DNA from: Cohnella ginsengisoli
GTDB taxonomy: Bacteria > Bacillota > Bacilli > Paenibacillales > Paenibacillaceae
Assembly (NCBI RefSeq): GCF_029525555.1
Contig: NZ_JAPDHZ010000003.1
Span: 1,302,001 to 1,366,000 of the forward strand
Reading direction: 5' to 3'
Length of the DNA stretch: 64,000 nt
Under the pieces are notes generated by a model. The model was not told the origin of the DNA, searched no databases, and worked only from the letters and a program-made list of their open reading frames with translations. Position 1 is the stretch's first letter, and each line of letters begins with the position of its first letter. The translations under genes and the position numbers were made by a program. This document shows positions 8,580 to 18,422 of the stretch, piece by piece.

Positions 8580-10407
8580 TTATGGAGTCATCCTTGTTCT
8601 GATTAACCGCGATACGCACTCTACATGGGTGGTATGGGGGGAACATATCCACCGGCTGCACTTCCACTGTCCGATAGCCGCCATCCTCAAGCACACGTAG
8701 ATCACGCGCAAGCGTGGCCGGATCGCAGGAGACATATACGATGCGCGCCGGGCGAAGCTCTAGCATCGTGGCAAGCAGCGCCAGATCGCACCCCTTGCGC
8801 GGCGGATCGACGACGATCACGTCGGGGGCGACGCCTTCGGCTTGCCACTGCGGCATGATGACTTCGGCCGGGCCGACGGCGAATTCGGCGTTGGCGATGT
8901 GGTTAAGCAGCGCATTGCGTCGGGCGTCCTCTATCGCTTCGGGGATGATCTCGACGCCGTACACGCGACGAGCATGGCGGGCGAGGAAGAGAGTAATTGT
9001 GCCAATGCCGCAGTAGGCGTCGATGACGGTCTCTTCGCCGGTCAGGCCCGCGTAGTCGACGGCGCTCCGGTAGAGGCGCTCGGTCTGGGTCGGATTGACC
9101 TGGAAGAAGGAGCGCGCGGAGATGGCGAAGGTGATGCCGCCGATCTCGTCATAGATGACGTCGGTTCCCCAGAGGACACGAGTCTCTTCGCCGAATACCT
9201 GGGACGTCGGGCTGGTATTGATGTTCTGGCAGATGCTCGCGACGCCGGGGATGTCTTCGCGGATAAGTCCGCAGAGTTCGTCGACATGCGGCAGGTCGCG
9301 GCCGTTGGTGATAAGGACGACCATGCGCTGGCCGGTCGCTTCGGCGTGGCGGACGACGACATGGCGAAGCAGGCCGCGCCCGGTGGCGCGGTCGTAGGCG
9401 GCATAGCCGAGAGACCGGGCGATGCGCTTGACGGCACGCACGGTCTCTTCGTTCTGCTCCTGCTGAATGAGGCAGGCTTCCATGTCCACGACCTGGTGGC
9501 TTCCCTGCTCGAAGAAGCCGCCGATAAGTCCGTGGCCGCCGATGCCGGCCGCCATTGGAACCTGCGCCTTGTTACGGTAGCGCCAAGGCTCGTCCATCCC
9601 GATGACGGGATGGACGACGACCGGCGCGCGCCCCGCATCGGGCGCGCTCTCGCGGCCGCCGGCTTGCGCGGCGGCCGCGCCCTCTAGGCCGCCCGCTTCG
9701 CCGGCGGCCTCTTCCAGCGGCGCCACCGGCAGCTTGCCGATGCGCGCCAGCACGCCCGCGACGTGCTCCCGCTTCCAGCGGAGCTGCGCCGCGTAGCCCC
9801 AATGCTGCAGCTGGCAGCCGCCGCATGCCTCATAGATCTCGCACGGCGCTGCGATGCGGTCCGGGCTCGCCGTGACAAGCGCGGCCATGCGCGCGCGGCC
9901 GAACGACTTGCCGATGCTCTGCACCTCGGCCTGCACCCGGTCGCCCGGCACCGCGCCGGACACAAACAGGGTGTAGCCCTCGACCCGGCCTACACCCTGC
10001 CCCTCATGCGTCATCCCGACGATGTCGATGACGACGGAATCGCCGACCGCGACCGGCACGCCCGCGATCTGGCGCGGCGCCTCGCCCTGACGGCGCTCCC
10101 GCGCACCGCGCGAATGCTGCGGCTGGCCCTGCGGTCGCCCGCCGCTCGCACCCTCGCCCTCGCGGCGATCCTGCGGTCGCCCGCCGCTCGCACCCGAAGC
10201 CACGCGGCCGCCGCCGTGCCCGCGCGATTCCGCTCGAACCATCGCCCCGCTCGACTGCCCCCGCTCCTGCTGGCCGCCGCTCGTTCGACCGCGATCGCCT
10301 GCTCCGCCAGACGAATGCCGCCCTTCTTTCCCGACGTCGCTCCTGGGTTTGCCGCCTTGATTCGCCGCTCCGCTCCGCGCACCGCCGCGCTTGTCCTTGT
10401 CACTCAT
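8580..10407 (-). CDS. rlmCD: 23S rRNA (uracil-5-)-methyltransferase, RlmCD/TrmA family, with a long Gly/Arg-rich N-terminal tail
   Basis: SAM-dependent methylation of uracils in 23S rRNA. Residues 1-115 are low-complexity Gly/Arg/Ser/Gln, including a repeated GASGGRPQ. A TRAM domain follows (VGDSVVIDIVGMTHEGQGVGR). The iron-sulfur cysteines are in CEIYEACGGCQLQHW, then comes an Ala/Gly-rich insert. The methyltransferase core has DAYCGIGTITL, DPPRKGCD and the catalytic Cys of YVSCDPATLARDL. The frame slips at G6 8636-8641; with G5 the C-terminus becomes MFPHTTHVECVSRL, the normal family ending, and stops at 8580 instead of reading on to 8542. In Bacillus subtilis the orthologue lies beside dgkB, as here. 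Confidence 0.9.
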
Positions 10408-10471
10408 GCTGTCCAGCCCCGTTCATAGGTTCCGCTTCTATATAAATATGATGGCCTCTTAAAGATGCTAT

Positions 10472-10528
10472 ATCTCACTTGTCCCTCAGTGAGATACTTC
10501 ATCTCACTTGTCCGTCAGTGATACTTCG
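10472..10528. repeat. Two tandem copies of a ~28-bp sequence spanning the dgkB stop
   Basis: 10472-10500 and 10501-10528 are near-identical (ATCTCACTTGTCC, C or G, TCAGTG, then TACTTC). The second copy contains the last codons and stop of dgkB, the first lies just beyond it. Each copy holds a short CTCACT/AGTGAG-type inverted repeat. It looks like a local tandem duplication of the dgkB 3' end. Confidence 0.7.
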
Positions 10529-11429
10529 TCTCTCCCAGCTCATCCATAATGATCCGCACGTGTCCAGGCAGCATCGTAAACGTCCGGGCCATCTGCCCCC
10601 CGTATTCCCCGTCGAGATTCATGTCCAGGTCCGCATCCGACTCGACCGTGACCCGGTTCGTCTGGAACATCGTGATGTGCGAATCCTGCAGATGCTCGCC
10701 CCGCATGGCCAGCGTCGCGATACGGATGAATTCGCCGAGGTTGCACTTGCGCATGAGCAGCACGTCGAACATGCCGTCGCTCGCCGAGGCGCTTGGCGCG
10801 AGCTTCTCGAAGCCGCCGACCGAGTTGCTATTGGCGATCAGCATGAGCATGTATTCGTCCTCGAAATCGCCGACGCCGTCCATCGAGATCTTCATATGGA
10901 AGGAACGCAGCCGCGCGATCTTCTCGAATCCCCGTATGTAGTAGGCCAGATTCCCGATCATCGTCTTGAGCTTGCTCGGCACTTCGTAGGAGAGCTCGGT
11001 CAGCGAGCCGCCGCCCGCGATATTAATGAAGTACTTGCCGTCGGCCTGTCCGATGTCCACCGGCTTCGCGTAGCGCTTGACGATCAGGTCGCACGCCTCG
11101 TCCCACTTCTTGGGGATGCCGTGCGCCCTGGCAAAATCGTTGGTCGTCCCTACCGGCAGAATGCCGATGGCTGGACGGCGCTCGTGAGGGGCGATGCCGC
11201 TGATCACCTCGTTCAGCGTGCCGTCGCCGCCTGCCGCGATGACGATGTCGAAGCCCCGTTCAACCGCTTCGGAAGCGGCATGGACGGCGTCGCCCTCCGA
11301 TTCCGTCGCGTGGCAGGACGTCTCGATCCCGCCGCGTTCGAGGCGCTGCAGAATCTGCGGCAGCCTCCGGCGCATCTCCTCGCGGCCCGAGGTCGGATTG
11401 TAGATCAACCGCGCTCTCACAATATCCAA
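10515..11429 (-). CDS. dgkB: Diacylglycerol kinase (lipid kinase)
   Basis: 304 residues. It phosphorylates diacylglycerol left over from lipoteichoic acid synthesis, returning it to phosphatidic acid. The DAGK catalytic motifs are clear: YNPTSGR at the N-terminus, AAGGDGTLNEV, PVGTTNDFAR and a C-terminal NLDGEYG. The start is a TTG at 11429, seven bases after GAGGGG. It is transcribed ahead of rlmCD with a gap of about 100 bases, so the two may form an operon. No defects are seen. Confidence 0.92.
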   Translation of the reverse strand: MDIVRARLIYNPTSGREEMRRRLPQILQRLERGGIETSCHATESEGDAVHAASEAVERGFDIVIAAGGDGTLNEVISGIAPHERRPAIGILPVGTTNDFARAHGIPKKWDEACDLIVKRYAKPVDIGQADGKYFINIAGGGSLTELSYEVPSKLKTMIGNLAYYIRGFEKIARLRSFHMKISMDGVGDFEDEYMLMLIANSNSVGGFEKLAPSASASDGMFDVLLMRKCNLGEFIRIATLAMRGEHLQDSHITMFQTNRVTVESDADLDMNLDGEYGGQMARTFTMLPGHVRIIMDELGETKYH

Positions 11430-11575
11430 CTTGAATCCCCTCTTCTATCGCTCTCTATCCGATCCGATTCAACCTTTACCTATTCATGCTACTGAATCGT
11501 CATGCCAATGTCAACGCGGCCGGCGGGCGGCGCGCACCCTCGGACACAACTCACGCCATCCTGACATTGAACGGC

Positions 11576-11608
11576 AAAAACCCCCCGCTTTTCTCATCAA
11601 GCGGGGGC
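11576..11608 (-). terminator. Intrinsic terminator after the CbiX-like gene
   Basis: A 9-bp stem (11582-11590 with 11599-11607), followed on the minus strand by GTTTTTG. It lies 25 bases after the stop of the chelatase gene. Confidence 0.85.
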
Positions 11609-11631
11609 CTCCATTCGCCCTATCTATTCGG

Positions 11632-12483
11632 TCAAACTTCAAGCCTTTCCATGCGGCGCGATAGCCAATGCCGGACCCTGCCGGCGATCCAGTCGCTGAC
11701 GAGCGGATGCGGCAGCAGCGCGCTCTCAGCGTAGTCGATATCCAGCCCCGCTAGCCGGTTCGGCACGGCCGACGAGGTGAAGTACCCTTCGCTCAGGAAA
11801 ACGGGTACCGCCAGCATCCTCGCCTCCGGATGCCGCGCGCGCAAGACCGCGATCCGCGCCGCCGGCTCGTCCGGGCGCAGCAGCGCCGCTTCCGCGCCGG
11901 CATAGCCGCCGATGCGCGCGAGCTCCGCCGCCAACCCCTCGAGCTCCCGGCGCCACGCTTCGTAGAACCAGGGCTCGTCGCTGCCGTGACCGACGAGCAG
12001 CACGCACTCCGCCGCCGGCTCGCGCGATCGCGCCGCGAGCTTGTCCGCCAGCGCGCGCGCGATCTCCGGATCGCTGCCGATCGGCTCGCCGTAAGAGAGC
12101 CGCGCCGATACGGCGACCGGCTCCAGATCCGTTTCGCGCCGCGGTTCCGCATACGCGCCCAGCGCCCAGCCGATCTCGTCGACATGCGTGCTGCCCGACG
12201 AGACGAACAGCGGCAGCGCGTAGATGTCGGTCACGCCCAGCGCCTCCAGCGCGCGCACGCCGTCCTGGATCAGCCGGCCCTCGACCAACTCCAAGTACGA
12301 TGCCACGACCGGCAAGTCCGCCGGCAGCTTCGTCCGCGCCTCCGCGACGGCCTCGTCCACCTGCGCCACCCAGCCCGGCTCGCGCGAGCCGTGGCTGATG
12401 ACGAGGATCCCGGGACGATCGGCTCCGTCTGTCCCGCCGCGCTCCTCCCGCTCTCTCTCATTTCCTCCGACGTAATCCTTCAT
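11632..12483 (-). CDS. Sirohydrochlorin/precorrin chelatase, CbiX/SirB family
   Basis: 283 residues, the two-half-domain form. It inserts Fe2+ or Co2+ into sirohydrochlorin for siroheme or cobalamin. The active-site histidine motif appears in each half: ISHGSREPG near the N-terminus and VGHGSDEP in the middle. The metal-side segment LPLFVSSGSTHVDEI in the first half pairs with VPVFLSEGYFTSSAVP in the second. The ATG at 12483 follows GGAGGTG at 10 bases. It stands alone, with no siroheme or cobalamin gene next to it, so the metal cannot be decided. The N-terminal 20 residues are a charged extension. Confidence 0.88.
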   Translation of the reverse strand: MKDYVGGNEREREERGGTDGADRPGILVISHGSREPGWVAQVDEAVAEARTKLPADLPVVASYLELVEGRLIQDGVRALEALGVTDIYALPLFVSSGSTHVDEIGWALGAYAEPRRETDLEPVAVSARLSYGEPIGSDPEIARALADKLAARSREPAAECVLLVGHGSDEPWFYEAWRRELEGLAAELARIGGYAGAEAALLRPDEPAARIAVLRARHPEARMLAVPVFLSEGYFTSSAVPNRLAGLDIDYAESALLPHPLVSDWIAGRVRHWLSRRMERLEV

Positions 12484-12803
12484 CCTGCTTGCGCACCTCC
12501 GGCTAGACAGCTATTTCCTTCATGCTATCCAACGCAGTGGCCGGTGTCAACGAAGAGACGGCGCGGCACGTGCATCCAGTCACGGTCTCGCACGGTTGGC
12601 GCGTATCCTGCAATTGTACGCGATAGATCAACTGAAAAAGCGCTTTGCGGCGTCTGTCGCGCAAATCTGCAGGATGCATCCCGATAATCGCCTCTTGAAC
12701 GCGAATTCAGCCAGGCTATTGAGCAGATTTGCGCGATAGCGTCCCACAAAATTCGCCTCTTATTGATCCTTCAAGCATACACCTACAAACTCGCTATCCC
12801 GCA
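12484..12803. other. Spacer with a degenerate two-copy repeat
   Basis: No gene is supported. Between about 12660 and 12760 two related segments of about 65 bases occur. Each joins a GCAAATCTGC or GCAGATTTGC block to a CGCCTCTT block. The similarity is partial, so this is old or degenerate. Confidence 0.35.
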
Positions 12804-14167
12804 TCACTTATCTACAAATTTATCCTCAAACGCAATGTACTGCGGCGGTTTCTCGAATTCGCTGCCCTCGAGGCCGCCGTTGTCGTAGATGGCCAGCTTC
12901 CACGCGCCCTCGGGGATGGCCGTGCCGGCCGGGATCTCGAAGTAACGGCTCTCGCCAAGGACCGTGTCGAGCGTATCGCCGACGGGCTGCTGCCATTCGT
13001 CGACGAAGTGGAGCGTCGCCCCGTAGTCGGGGAAGCGCGGCTTCACATAGACGGTGCCTCCGATCTTTCCTTTCGCCTCGTCCGTATCTACGAAGAGGGG
13101 ATCGGGATCTCCGCCGACCGGGACGGACACGGCTGCGGAATGGCCCCCGTCGCGGATCGCGAAAACGCCAATGCGATCAACGCCCTCCAGTTTGAATTCG
13201 GGCAGCGTCACGCGGCACGCCCTCCCGTCGAACGGATAGTCGTTCGTCACGTCGATGAGCGGTTGGATCGGACGACCCGCTTCATCCGCGCTGTACACGA
13301 CGTAGCTCACCGCCGTGGAGCTGTTCGCGTCGTACCAGCTCAGCTCGCCGGAGACGCGCGTCTTGCCGCTGGACAGGACCGGCTTGAAGTGAATATCAGA
13401 CACGGGCGCACTGGCAGAATTTGCATCTTTCGGATCGACCCAGCTCGTCGCCTCGTCGCGAATATCGTCATAAGCCTGCACCCGCGCGCTGGCACTATAA
13501 TCGAACACGCCGCCCTTCCGAAATGGCACGACCGTCACCTCGCCGAGAATGTCGAGGTCGCGCAGCGGCAGCTTATAGCGGCCGGACGCCGACTTCGCGA
13601 CCTTCTCCGTGCCGCCTGGATATTCGATCTGGTAGCCGTCGTACGCCGTACCGTCCCCCCGGATCGGTCCATGCGATCGAAGCCCAGACGCCTGCGCCGG
13701 GATTGGAGTCCTTGTAGGACAGCTCCCCGACGCGATAGGCGGGGTCGTCCAGCAGCGTCGCCTTCGCGATCGGCACAGCCGCGGATTTGCCCCGGTCCGC
13801 CGCTTCGAAGAGGCCGAGCGCCGCGGCTTTGCCGGTTACCTTCGTTCCTTCGGGGATAACGATGGACTGCCGTTCCGCGACGTACCTCCCGAGCGCCTTG
13901 CCGTACCGCTTGCCTTTATCGTCCACCAGGTAAGCCTCATAGCCCTTCGCGGCCTCGGCCCCGGTCGTGTTCCAATAGAAAATGCCGCCGATCTCCCCCG
14001 CCTCGGGATCCCGGTCCTTAAAGGTAGCCGTTACCGACGCGGCCGCCTTCGCGTTCCCCGCTGTTCCCGTTGACGCAGCCAGCGCGGAGCCGGCAGGATG
14101 TCCGAGCGACCATATGAATCCTATTCCAAAAAAGAGCGACCCCAAGCGCGCGCAGTTGCCGATACAT
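12804..14167 (-). CDS. Secreted protein of repeated beta-domains, unknown function; two +1 frameshifts
   Basis: The restored protein has about 453 residues. The start ATG at 14167 follows AAGGAGG. A signal peptide (MYRQLRALGVALFGIGFIW, ending SALAAS) appears once A6 at 14128-14133 is read as A5. The second shift, C6 at 13655-13660, lies within the second domain. The mature part reads as four diverged units of about 90-100 residues. Each begins with an acidic, strand-rich segment such as FKDRDPEAGEIGGIFYWN or SYKDSNPGAGVWASIAWTDP, with recurring GYxxY and IPEGT phrases. There are no catalytic motifs. It lies directly downstream of the MalEFG-type operon but behind a terminator. A surface or binding role is possible. 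Confidence 0.65.
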
Positions 14168-14254
14168 GAATGTCCTCCTTGATAAAAAATGTCAGACTCC
14201 TCACGTATTAAACCTTTTTTTTCCAGCTTTAATCGGGCGATATCGGGAAAACAA

Positions 14255-14282
14255 GAAACGCTTGCCCAAGGGCAAGCGCATC
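14255..14282 (-). terminator. Probable terminator of the malEFG-type operon
   Basis: A 9-bp perfect inverted repeat (14259-14267 with 14270-14278) with a very tight turn. On the minus strand it is followed by TTTCTTGTTTT. Confidence 0.6.
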
Positions 14283-14446
14283 GTATCAATATCGGACAAA
14301 TCCAAGCAGCTCGAGGTTTTCGGCGCTTCGGCCGACCGCGAATCGGGCTGACGGCAAGTTCGTTCTATGCACCAGCGACATCAGTTCCGCTATCGCCGCA
14401 TGCTATGTTTCTCCCGCCGATCGCCTCGTCTTTTCCGTTGACCCGC

Positions 14447-15286
14447 TCACCCTTTATTCGCTCCCGCCGTCAGCCCATCCACCAGAAACCGCTGCAAAAA
14501 GAAAAACAGGGCGGTAATCGGAATCGCGACGAGCACCGCGCCGGCCGCGAACAAGGTGAACTCTGTCGAATTGCGCTGGTTGACCATCCGGTACAACCCC
14601 ACGGCGAGCGTGCGCTGGTCCTCCGTGCGCAGGATGAGATCCGCGAAGATGAAGTCGACGAAGCTGCCATAGAAAATCATGAGGCTCGCATACGTCAGCA
14701 TCGGCGTCGACAGCGGGACCATGATCGCGAAAAATACGCGCAGATGGCCGGCGCCGTCGATCTTGGCCGCATCCTCGAGAGACTTCGGGATCGTATCGAA
14801 AAAGCCTTTGGCGACGAACACATGCGTGATGACGGCCCCGCTGCTGTAGACGAGGATCAGCGCCCAGTGCGAATTGAGAAGGCCCATCGTGTTAAGCAGC
14901 ACGTAGATCGCGATCATCGCCATGAACCCGGGGAAGATCTGCAGCACGAGCAGAACGGTCAGCGACGTCTTGCGGCCCGCGAACCGGTACCTGGAGATCG
15001 CGTACGACGACAGCAGCAGCAGAAAGGTGCCGAGCAGCGTGGACAGTATCGCGACCTTCAACGTATTTTGGGCCCAGGTCGCATACTGAGTTTTGCGGAA
15101 TAGCTCCTCGTAGTGCGCAAACGTGAACGTCCGCGGAATGAGCGTGTCGCTGAACAGGCTGTTGCCGACCTTGAGCGACGACATGACGATCCAGATCCCC
15201 GGGAACAGGCTGAGCGCGCAGAGCGCGATCAGAAACGCATAGCTGGCGGCCAGCTTGGCCGTACAGCCGACCTGTCGGTTGTTCAT
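14447..15286 (-). CDS. Sugar ABC transporter permease, MalG type
   Basis: 279 residues with six predicted membrane segments. The cytoplasmic EAA loop that docks on the ATPase is seen as SLEDAAKIDGAGHLRVFF, and the protein ends in the usual LVDGLTAGANKG. It forms the import channel with the MalF-type partner, whose stop codon it overlaps by four bases (ATGA at 15283-15286). No ATPase gene is in the operon, as is common in Firmicutes, where one shared MsmX-type ATPase serves many importers. The substrate is probably an oligosaccharide. Confidence 0.9.
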   Translation of the reverse strand: MNNRQVGCTAKLAASYAFLIALCALSLFPGIWIVMSSLKVGNSLFSDTLIPRTFTFAHYEELFRKTQYATWAQNTLKVAILSTLLGTFLLLLSSYAISRYRFAGRKTSLTVLLVLQIFPGFMAMIAIYVLLNTMGLLNSHWALILVYSSGAVITHVFVAKGFFDTIPKSLEDAAKIDGAGHLRVFFAIMVPLSTPMLTYASLMIFYGSFVDFIFADLILRTEDQRTLAVGLYRMVNQRNSTEFTLFAAGAVLVAIPITALFFFLQRFLVDGLTAGANKG

Positions 15287-16591
15287 GCGATCATGTCCTC
15301 CTCTCGGTAGGATCGCGTGCGGCGATAGCTCCAGATCGAGAAGGAAGCGACGAGCAGGAAGATCACGATGCCGATGACCGAAGCGAAGCTGTACTGCGAC
15401 TGGTTCAGCGCGAGCTTATACAGCCACGTCACGAGCAGGTCGGTGTGGCCGGCGTACTGGTAGTCCGGATTGACCGGATCGCCGCCTGTCAGCAGGAAGA
15501 TGACGTTGAAGTTGTTGATGTTGCCGGCGAACTGCATGATGAGCACCGGCGCGGTCGCGAATAGCACCATAGGCATCGTGACGAGCCTGAACTTCTGCAG
15601 CGACCCTGCGCCGTCCACGTCCGCCGCCTCGTACAGATCGCCCGGAATCGTCGTCAGCACGCCGAGGACGAGAATCATCGTGATGGGGATGCCGAGCCAC
15701 ATGTTGACGAGGATGACCGTGACCTTCGCCCAGAACGGATCGGTCAGCCACGGCAGGCCGTCGAGTCCCAGCGACCGCAGGTAGCCGTTGACCGGTCCGA
15801 ATTGGTTGTTGAACAGGTTGCGCATGACGAGCAGCGAGATCATGTTCGGGATGGCGAATGGCACGATCAGCAGCGTGCGCCACAGCTTCTTGAAGCGGAT
15901 GCGGGGCTGGTGAATGACGACCGCGACGACGATGCCGCCCACGTACGTCGTGAACGTGGCGATGACCGCCCATAGGAGCGTCCAGGAGACGACGCCTCCG
16001 AAGGTGGAGCTCCACATTTTGAGCTCGAACATCTTTTTGAAGTTGCCGAATCCGACCCAATCGACGAGATTGGCGGGGGGGCAGGATCGGGTCCGCGTAG
16101 TTCGTAAAGGCCAGCAGGATGGAAAAGACGAGCGGAAGCACCGTGAGGAACGTGATCGTCACGAACGGCACGGCGAGCACCAGGTAGGCGAAGTGGCGGC
16201 GCCCCAGCCCCGCGACGGACCGGGCGAAGCCCGGCGCCCGCTGCCCAGCCTCCCGCAGCAGCCCGGTGCGGTACGCGTCCCGGATATTGAGCGCGTACAG
16301 CCCTGCGAACAGGACGAAGCAGAACGTCGCGATCAGCCCGTCGATCATCATGTAGATCGAATGGTCGCCCGCGACCATCTTGGTGAGCTTGCCGACCTTG
16401 ACCATGCCGCTCGGCCGCTCGCCGAGGGTCAAGAGGCCCCTGACGAAGGCGGGCAGCTTGTAGACCGTTCCGTACAGGCCGGCAGCTCCGAAGAGCAGGA
16501 GCAGCAGGCCTTTGACCGGCTGGCGGTTATAGAGCTGCCCGAGCCCCATCAGAAGGGCCGATAGCAGGGCGGCTGTCGTTCGTTTGCGCAT
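15283..16591 (-). CDS. Sugar ABC transporter permease, MalF type; one +1 frameshift
   Basis: About 435 residues after restoration. ATG 16591 is eight bases from AGGTGG. The N-terminal 140 residues hold extra hydrophobic segments (ALLSALLMGLGQLYN, LLLLLFGAAGLYG), as in long MalF proteins. Six core membrane helices follow, with the EAA loop LYEAADVDGAGSLQKFR. G7 at 16075-16081 should be G6; this joins AFTNYADPILPP to ANLVDWVGFGNF. It is the second gene of malE-malF-malG and overlaps malG. Confidence 0.88.
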
Positions 16592-16610
16592 CGGGTCGAC
16601 CACCTATTCG

Positions 16611-17974
16611 TTATTTCGATGCCAGGTCGGCTTGAATCGTCTTGACCGTCTGATCGAGCGTCGTCTTCGCGTCCTGTTCAGGGTGATCCCACAAGGTGAT
16701 GAACGCGGCCTTGAGCGGCTCCCATACCGCATTGATCTCCGAAAGGGAAGGCATCGGAACGGAGTGTTTGAATTGCTCGTAAAAGCCGCTCACGATCGGG
16801 TCGTCCTTGATCTGCTGCGCTTCTCCGGCCTCGAGGCTCGCGGGGATGGCGCCCGTCATCTCGAAGTTTTTGAGCTGGTTATCCTTGCCGCTCGCGAACT
16901 GCGCGAACAAGCGGGCCGCGATCGGATACTTGGTATACGAGTTGACATAGTAAGATTTGACGCCCGAGAATGAGATCGAAGGCTGGCCGTCCGGCGTCTT
17001 CGGGAGCGGCGCGATGCCGAGATTCACCTGATCCTTGAACGCGCTGACCGACCACGGGCCATCGATGTTCATCGCGAGCTTCCCTTCCTGGAACAGCTGC
17101 GTCTTGACGTCGTACGTGACGTCGCCCGCGTTGAGCGGCAGGATCGGCTTGAGGCTCTGCAGAAACTTAAAGCCCTTCACGGCGCCTTCGTTGCTTAGGC
17201 CGATGTCCTTCGGATTCGTATTGCCGTCGCCGAAGAAGTATCCGCCGAAGCTGCCGATGAACGGATAGGAGTAGTAGCCGACGAACTCCCACATGATCGC
17301 GAACTTGTTCTGCTTGGCATCGTTATAAGTACCTGCGAACTTGACGACGTCGTCCCACGTCTGCGGCGGCTCGGCGATCAGGTCCTTATTGTAGAAAAGC
17401 GCGTATGTCTCGACGGACTTCGGATAGCCGTACAGCACGCCGTCGTAGGATGAAGCCGCGACGGCCGCCTCTACGGCGGAGGCGCGCGTTTCTTCTTCGA
17501 AGAGGTCGTTCGGCAGCAGCAGCCCCGCCTTGACCGCCTGCCCGATCTGGTCGTGCGGCAGCGTCAGGATGTCGGCCGCGAGGCCTGCCGGCCCGTCCGT
17601 CGCGAGCCTCCCGCCCTGATCGCCGCCCGCGACCTCTTCGATTTTCACGGATACGCCGTATTTGGCTTCGAAGGCGGCCGCGAGCTCCTTCATGTAGGCC
17701 TGCTGCTCCTTGGCCTCCCAGACGACCAGCTTCGCGCCTGGCTCAGGCGCCGTATCTTCGGCTTGATCCCCGGATGCTTCAGGCAAAGACGCAGCGGGGG
17801 GCGGTGCCGGATGCCGTACCGGTAGCTGACTGCGATGCCGTGCCGCTCTCCGCGGATTCCCCCGTTGCCCGAGCTGCAGCCGGCAGCGGCGAGCGCCAGG
17901 CTGAGGAGCAGGAGGCCTCCCCAAGTTCTCGTTTTGCGATCGATCGTTCGTTTTTCGTTTCCGGTTCCGTTCAT
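16611..17974 (-). CDS. Extracellular sugar-binding lipoprotein, MalE type; two +1 frameshifts
   Basis: About 453 residues after restoration, an ABC substrate-binding protein of the family 1 solute-binding fold. The lipobox cysteine is at residue 33 (LAAAGCSS). A Ser/Gly/Ala/Thr-rich linker follows, interrupted by C5 at 17859-17863 and G6 at 17796-17801; one base too many in each. The mature domain begins KLVVWEAKEQQAYMKEL and includes YPKSVETYALFYNKDL and IDGPWSVSAFKD, typical of maltodextrin-type binding proteins. It is the first gene of the operon and ends 19 bases before malF. The promoter at 18114-18143 overlaps a cre-like site, suggesting carbon catabolite control. Confidence 0.88.
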
Positions 17975-18113
17975 GACAGCCGCCCTCTCCTATTTGTAGA
18001 CAACAAAAAAAGAGCACAGCCTCATTCGCACATCAGTGCCGAGGTTGTACCCTTAACAGGTAACATTGCCTTTAAGTTGGAAAAATCCTGCATCGCTGAT
18101 CCGGATCAACTTC

Positions 18114-18143
18114 ATCATACAAAAGCCGTTAAAGCGTTTGCAA
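18114..18143 (-). promoter_or_regulatory. SigA-type promoter of the malEFG-type operon
   Basis: On the minus strand TTGCAA (18143-18138), an 18-base spacer, then TATGAT (18119-18114). The leader to malE is about 135 bases. Confidence 0.55.
18129..18142 (-). promoter_or_regulatory. cre-like site overlapping the malE -35 region
   Basis: TGCAAACGCTTTAA matches the CcpA operator consensus TGNAANCGNTNNCA at all fixed positions but one. It overlaps the -35 box, a position that would block transcription on preferred sugars. Confidence 0.5.
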
Positions 18144-18241
18144 ATCCCGAAAATGGAAAATATTTATATAATTTCTGGATGTTTTCTGCCTCTAACTCCC
18201 ATTCTCTTCATTTTTCTCACGGTATCTGTAAAATTGAAGCC

Positions 18242-18270
18242 TTGCACCGCCCGCCGAAGTGCGGTACATT
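18242..18270 (+). promoter_or_regulatory. Probable promoter of the AAC(3)-family gene
   Basis: TTGCAC (18242-18247), 17 bases, TACATT (18265-18270). The predicted transcript would start near 18277 and run directly into the hairpin at 18300-18333. Confidence 0.4.
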
Positions 18271-18299
18271 GAGACCAAACTTAAAGGCAACGAACGCCA

Positions 18300-18339
18300 G
18301 GTTCAACCTCTCCCGTCGCGCAGAGGTTGAACCTTTTTT
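18300..18339 (+). terminator. Leader terminator (possible attenuator) before the AAC(3)-family gene
   Basis: A perfect 12-bp stem (18300-18311 with 18322-18333), a 10-base loop and then TTTTTT. It is oriented with the downstream acetyltransferase gene and lies between its likely promoter and its start. No plus-strand gene precedes it, so its natural role would be premature termination in the leader. The opposite strand has no T-run. Confidence 0.65.
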
Positions 18340-18422
18340 AGCGTGAAGGAGCCCGGTTGTCGCAGGCGCGCATCGCCGCATACGGAGGCGTTCGAACTTG
18401 GAACAACTCAGAGGGCCGTACG

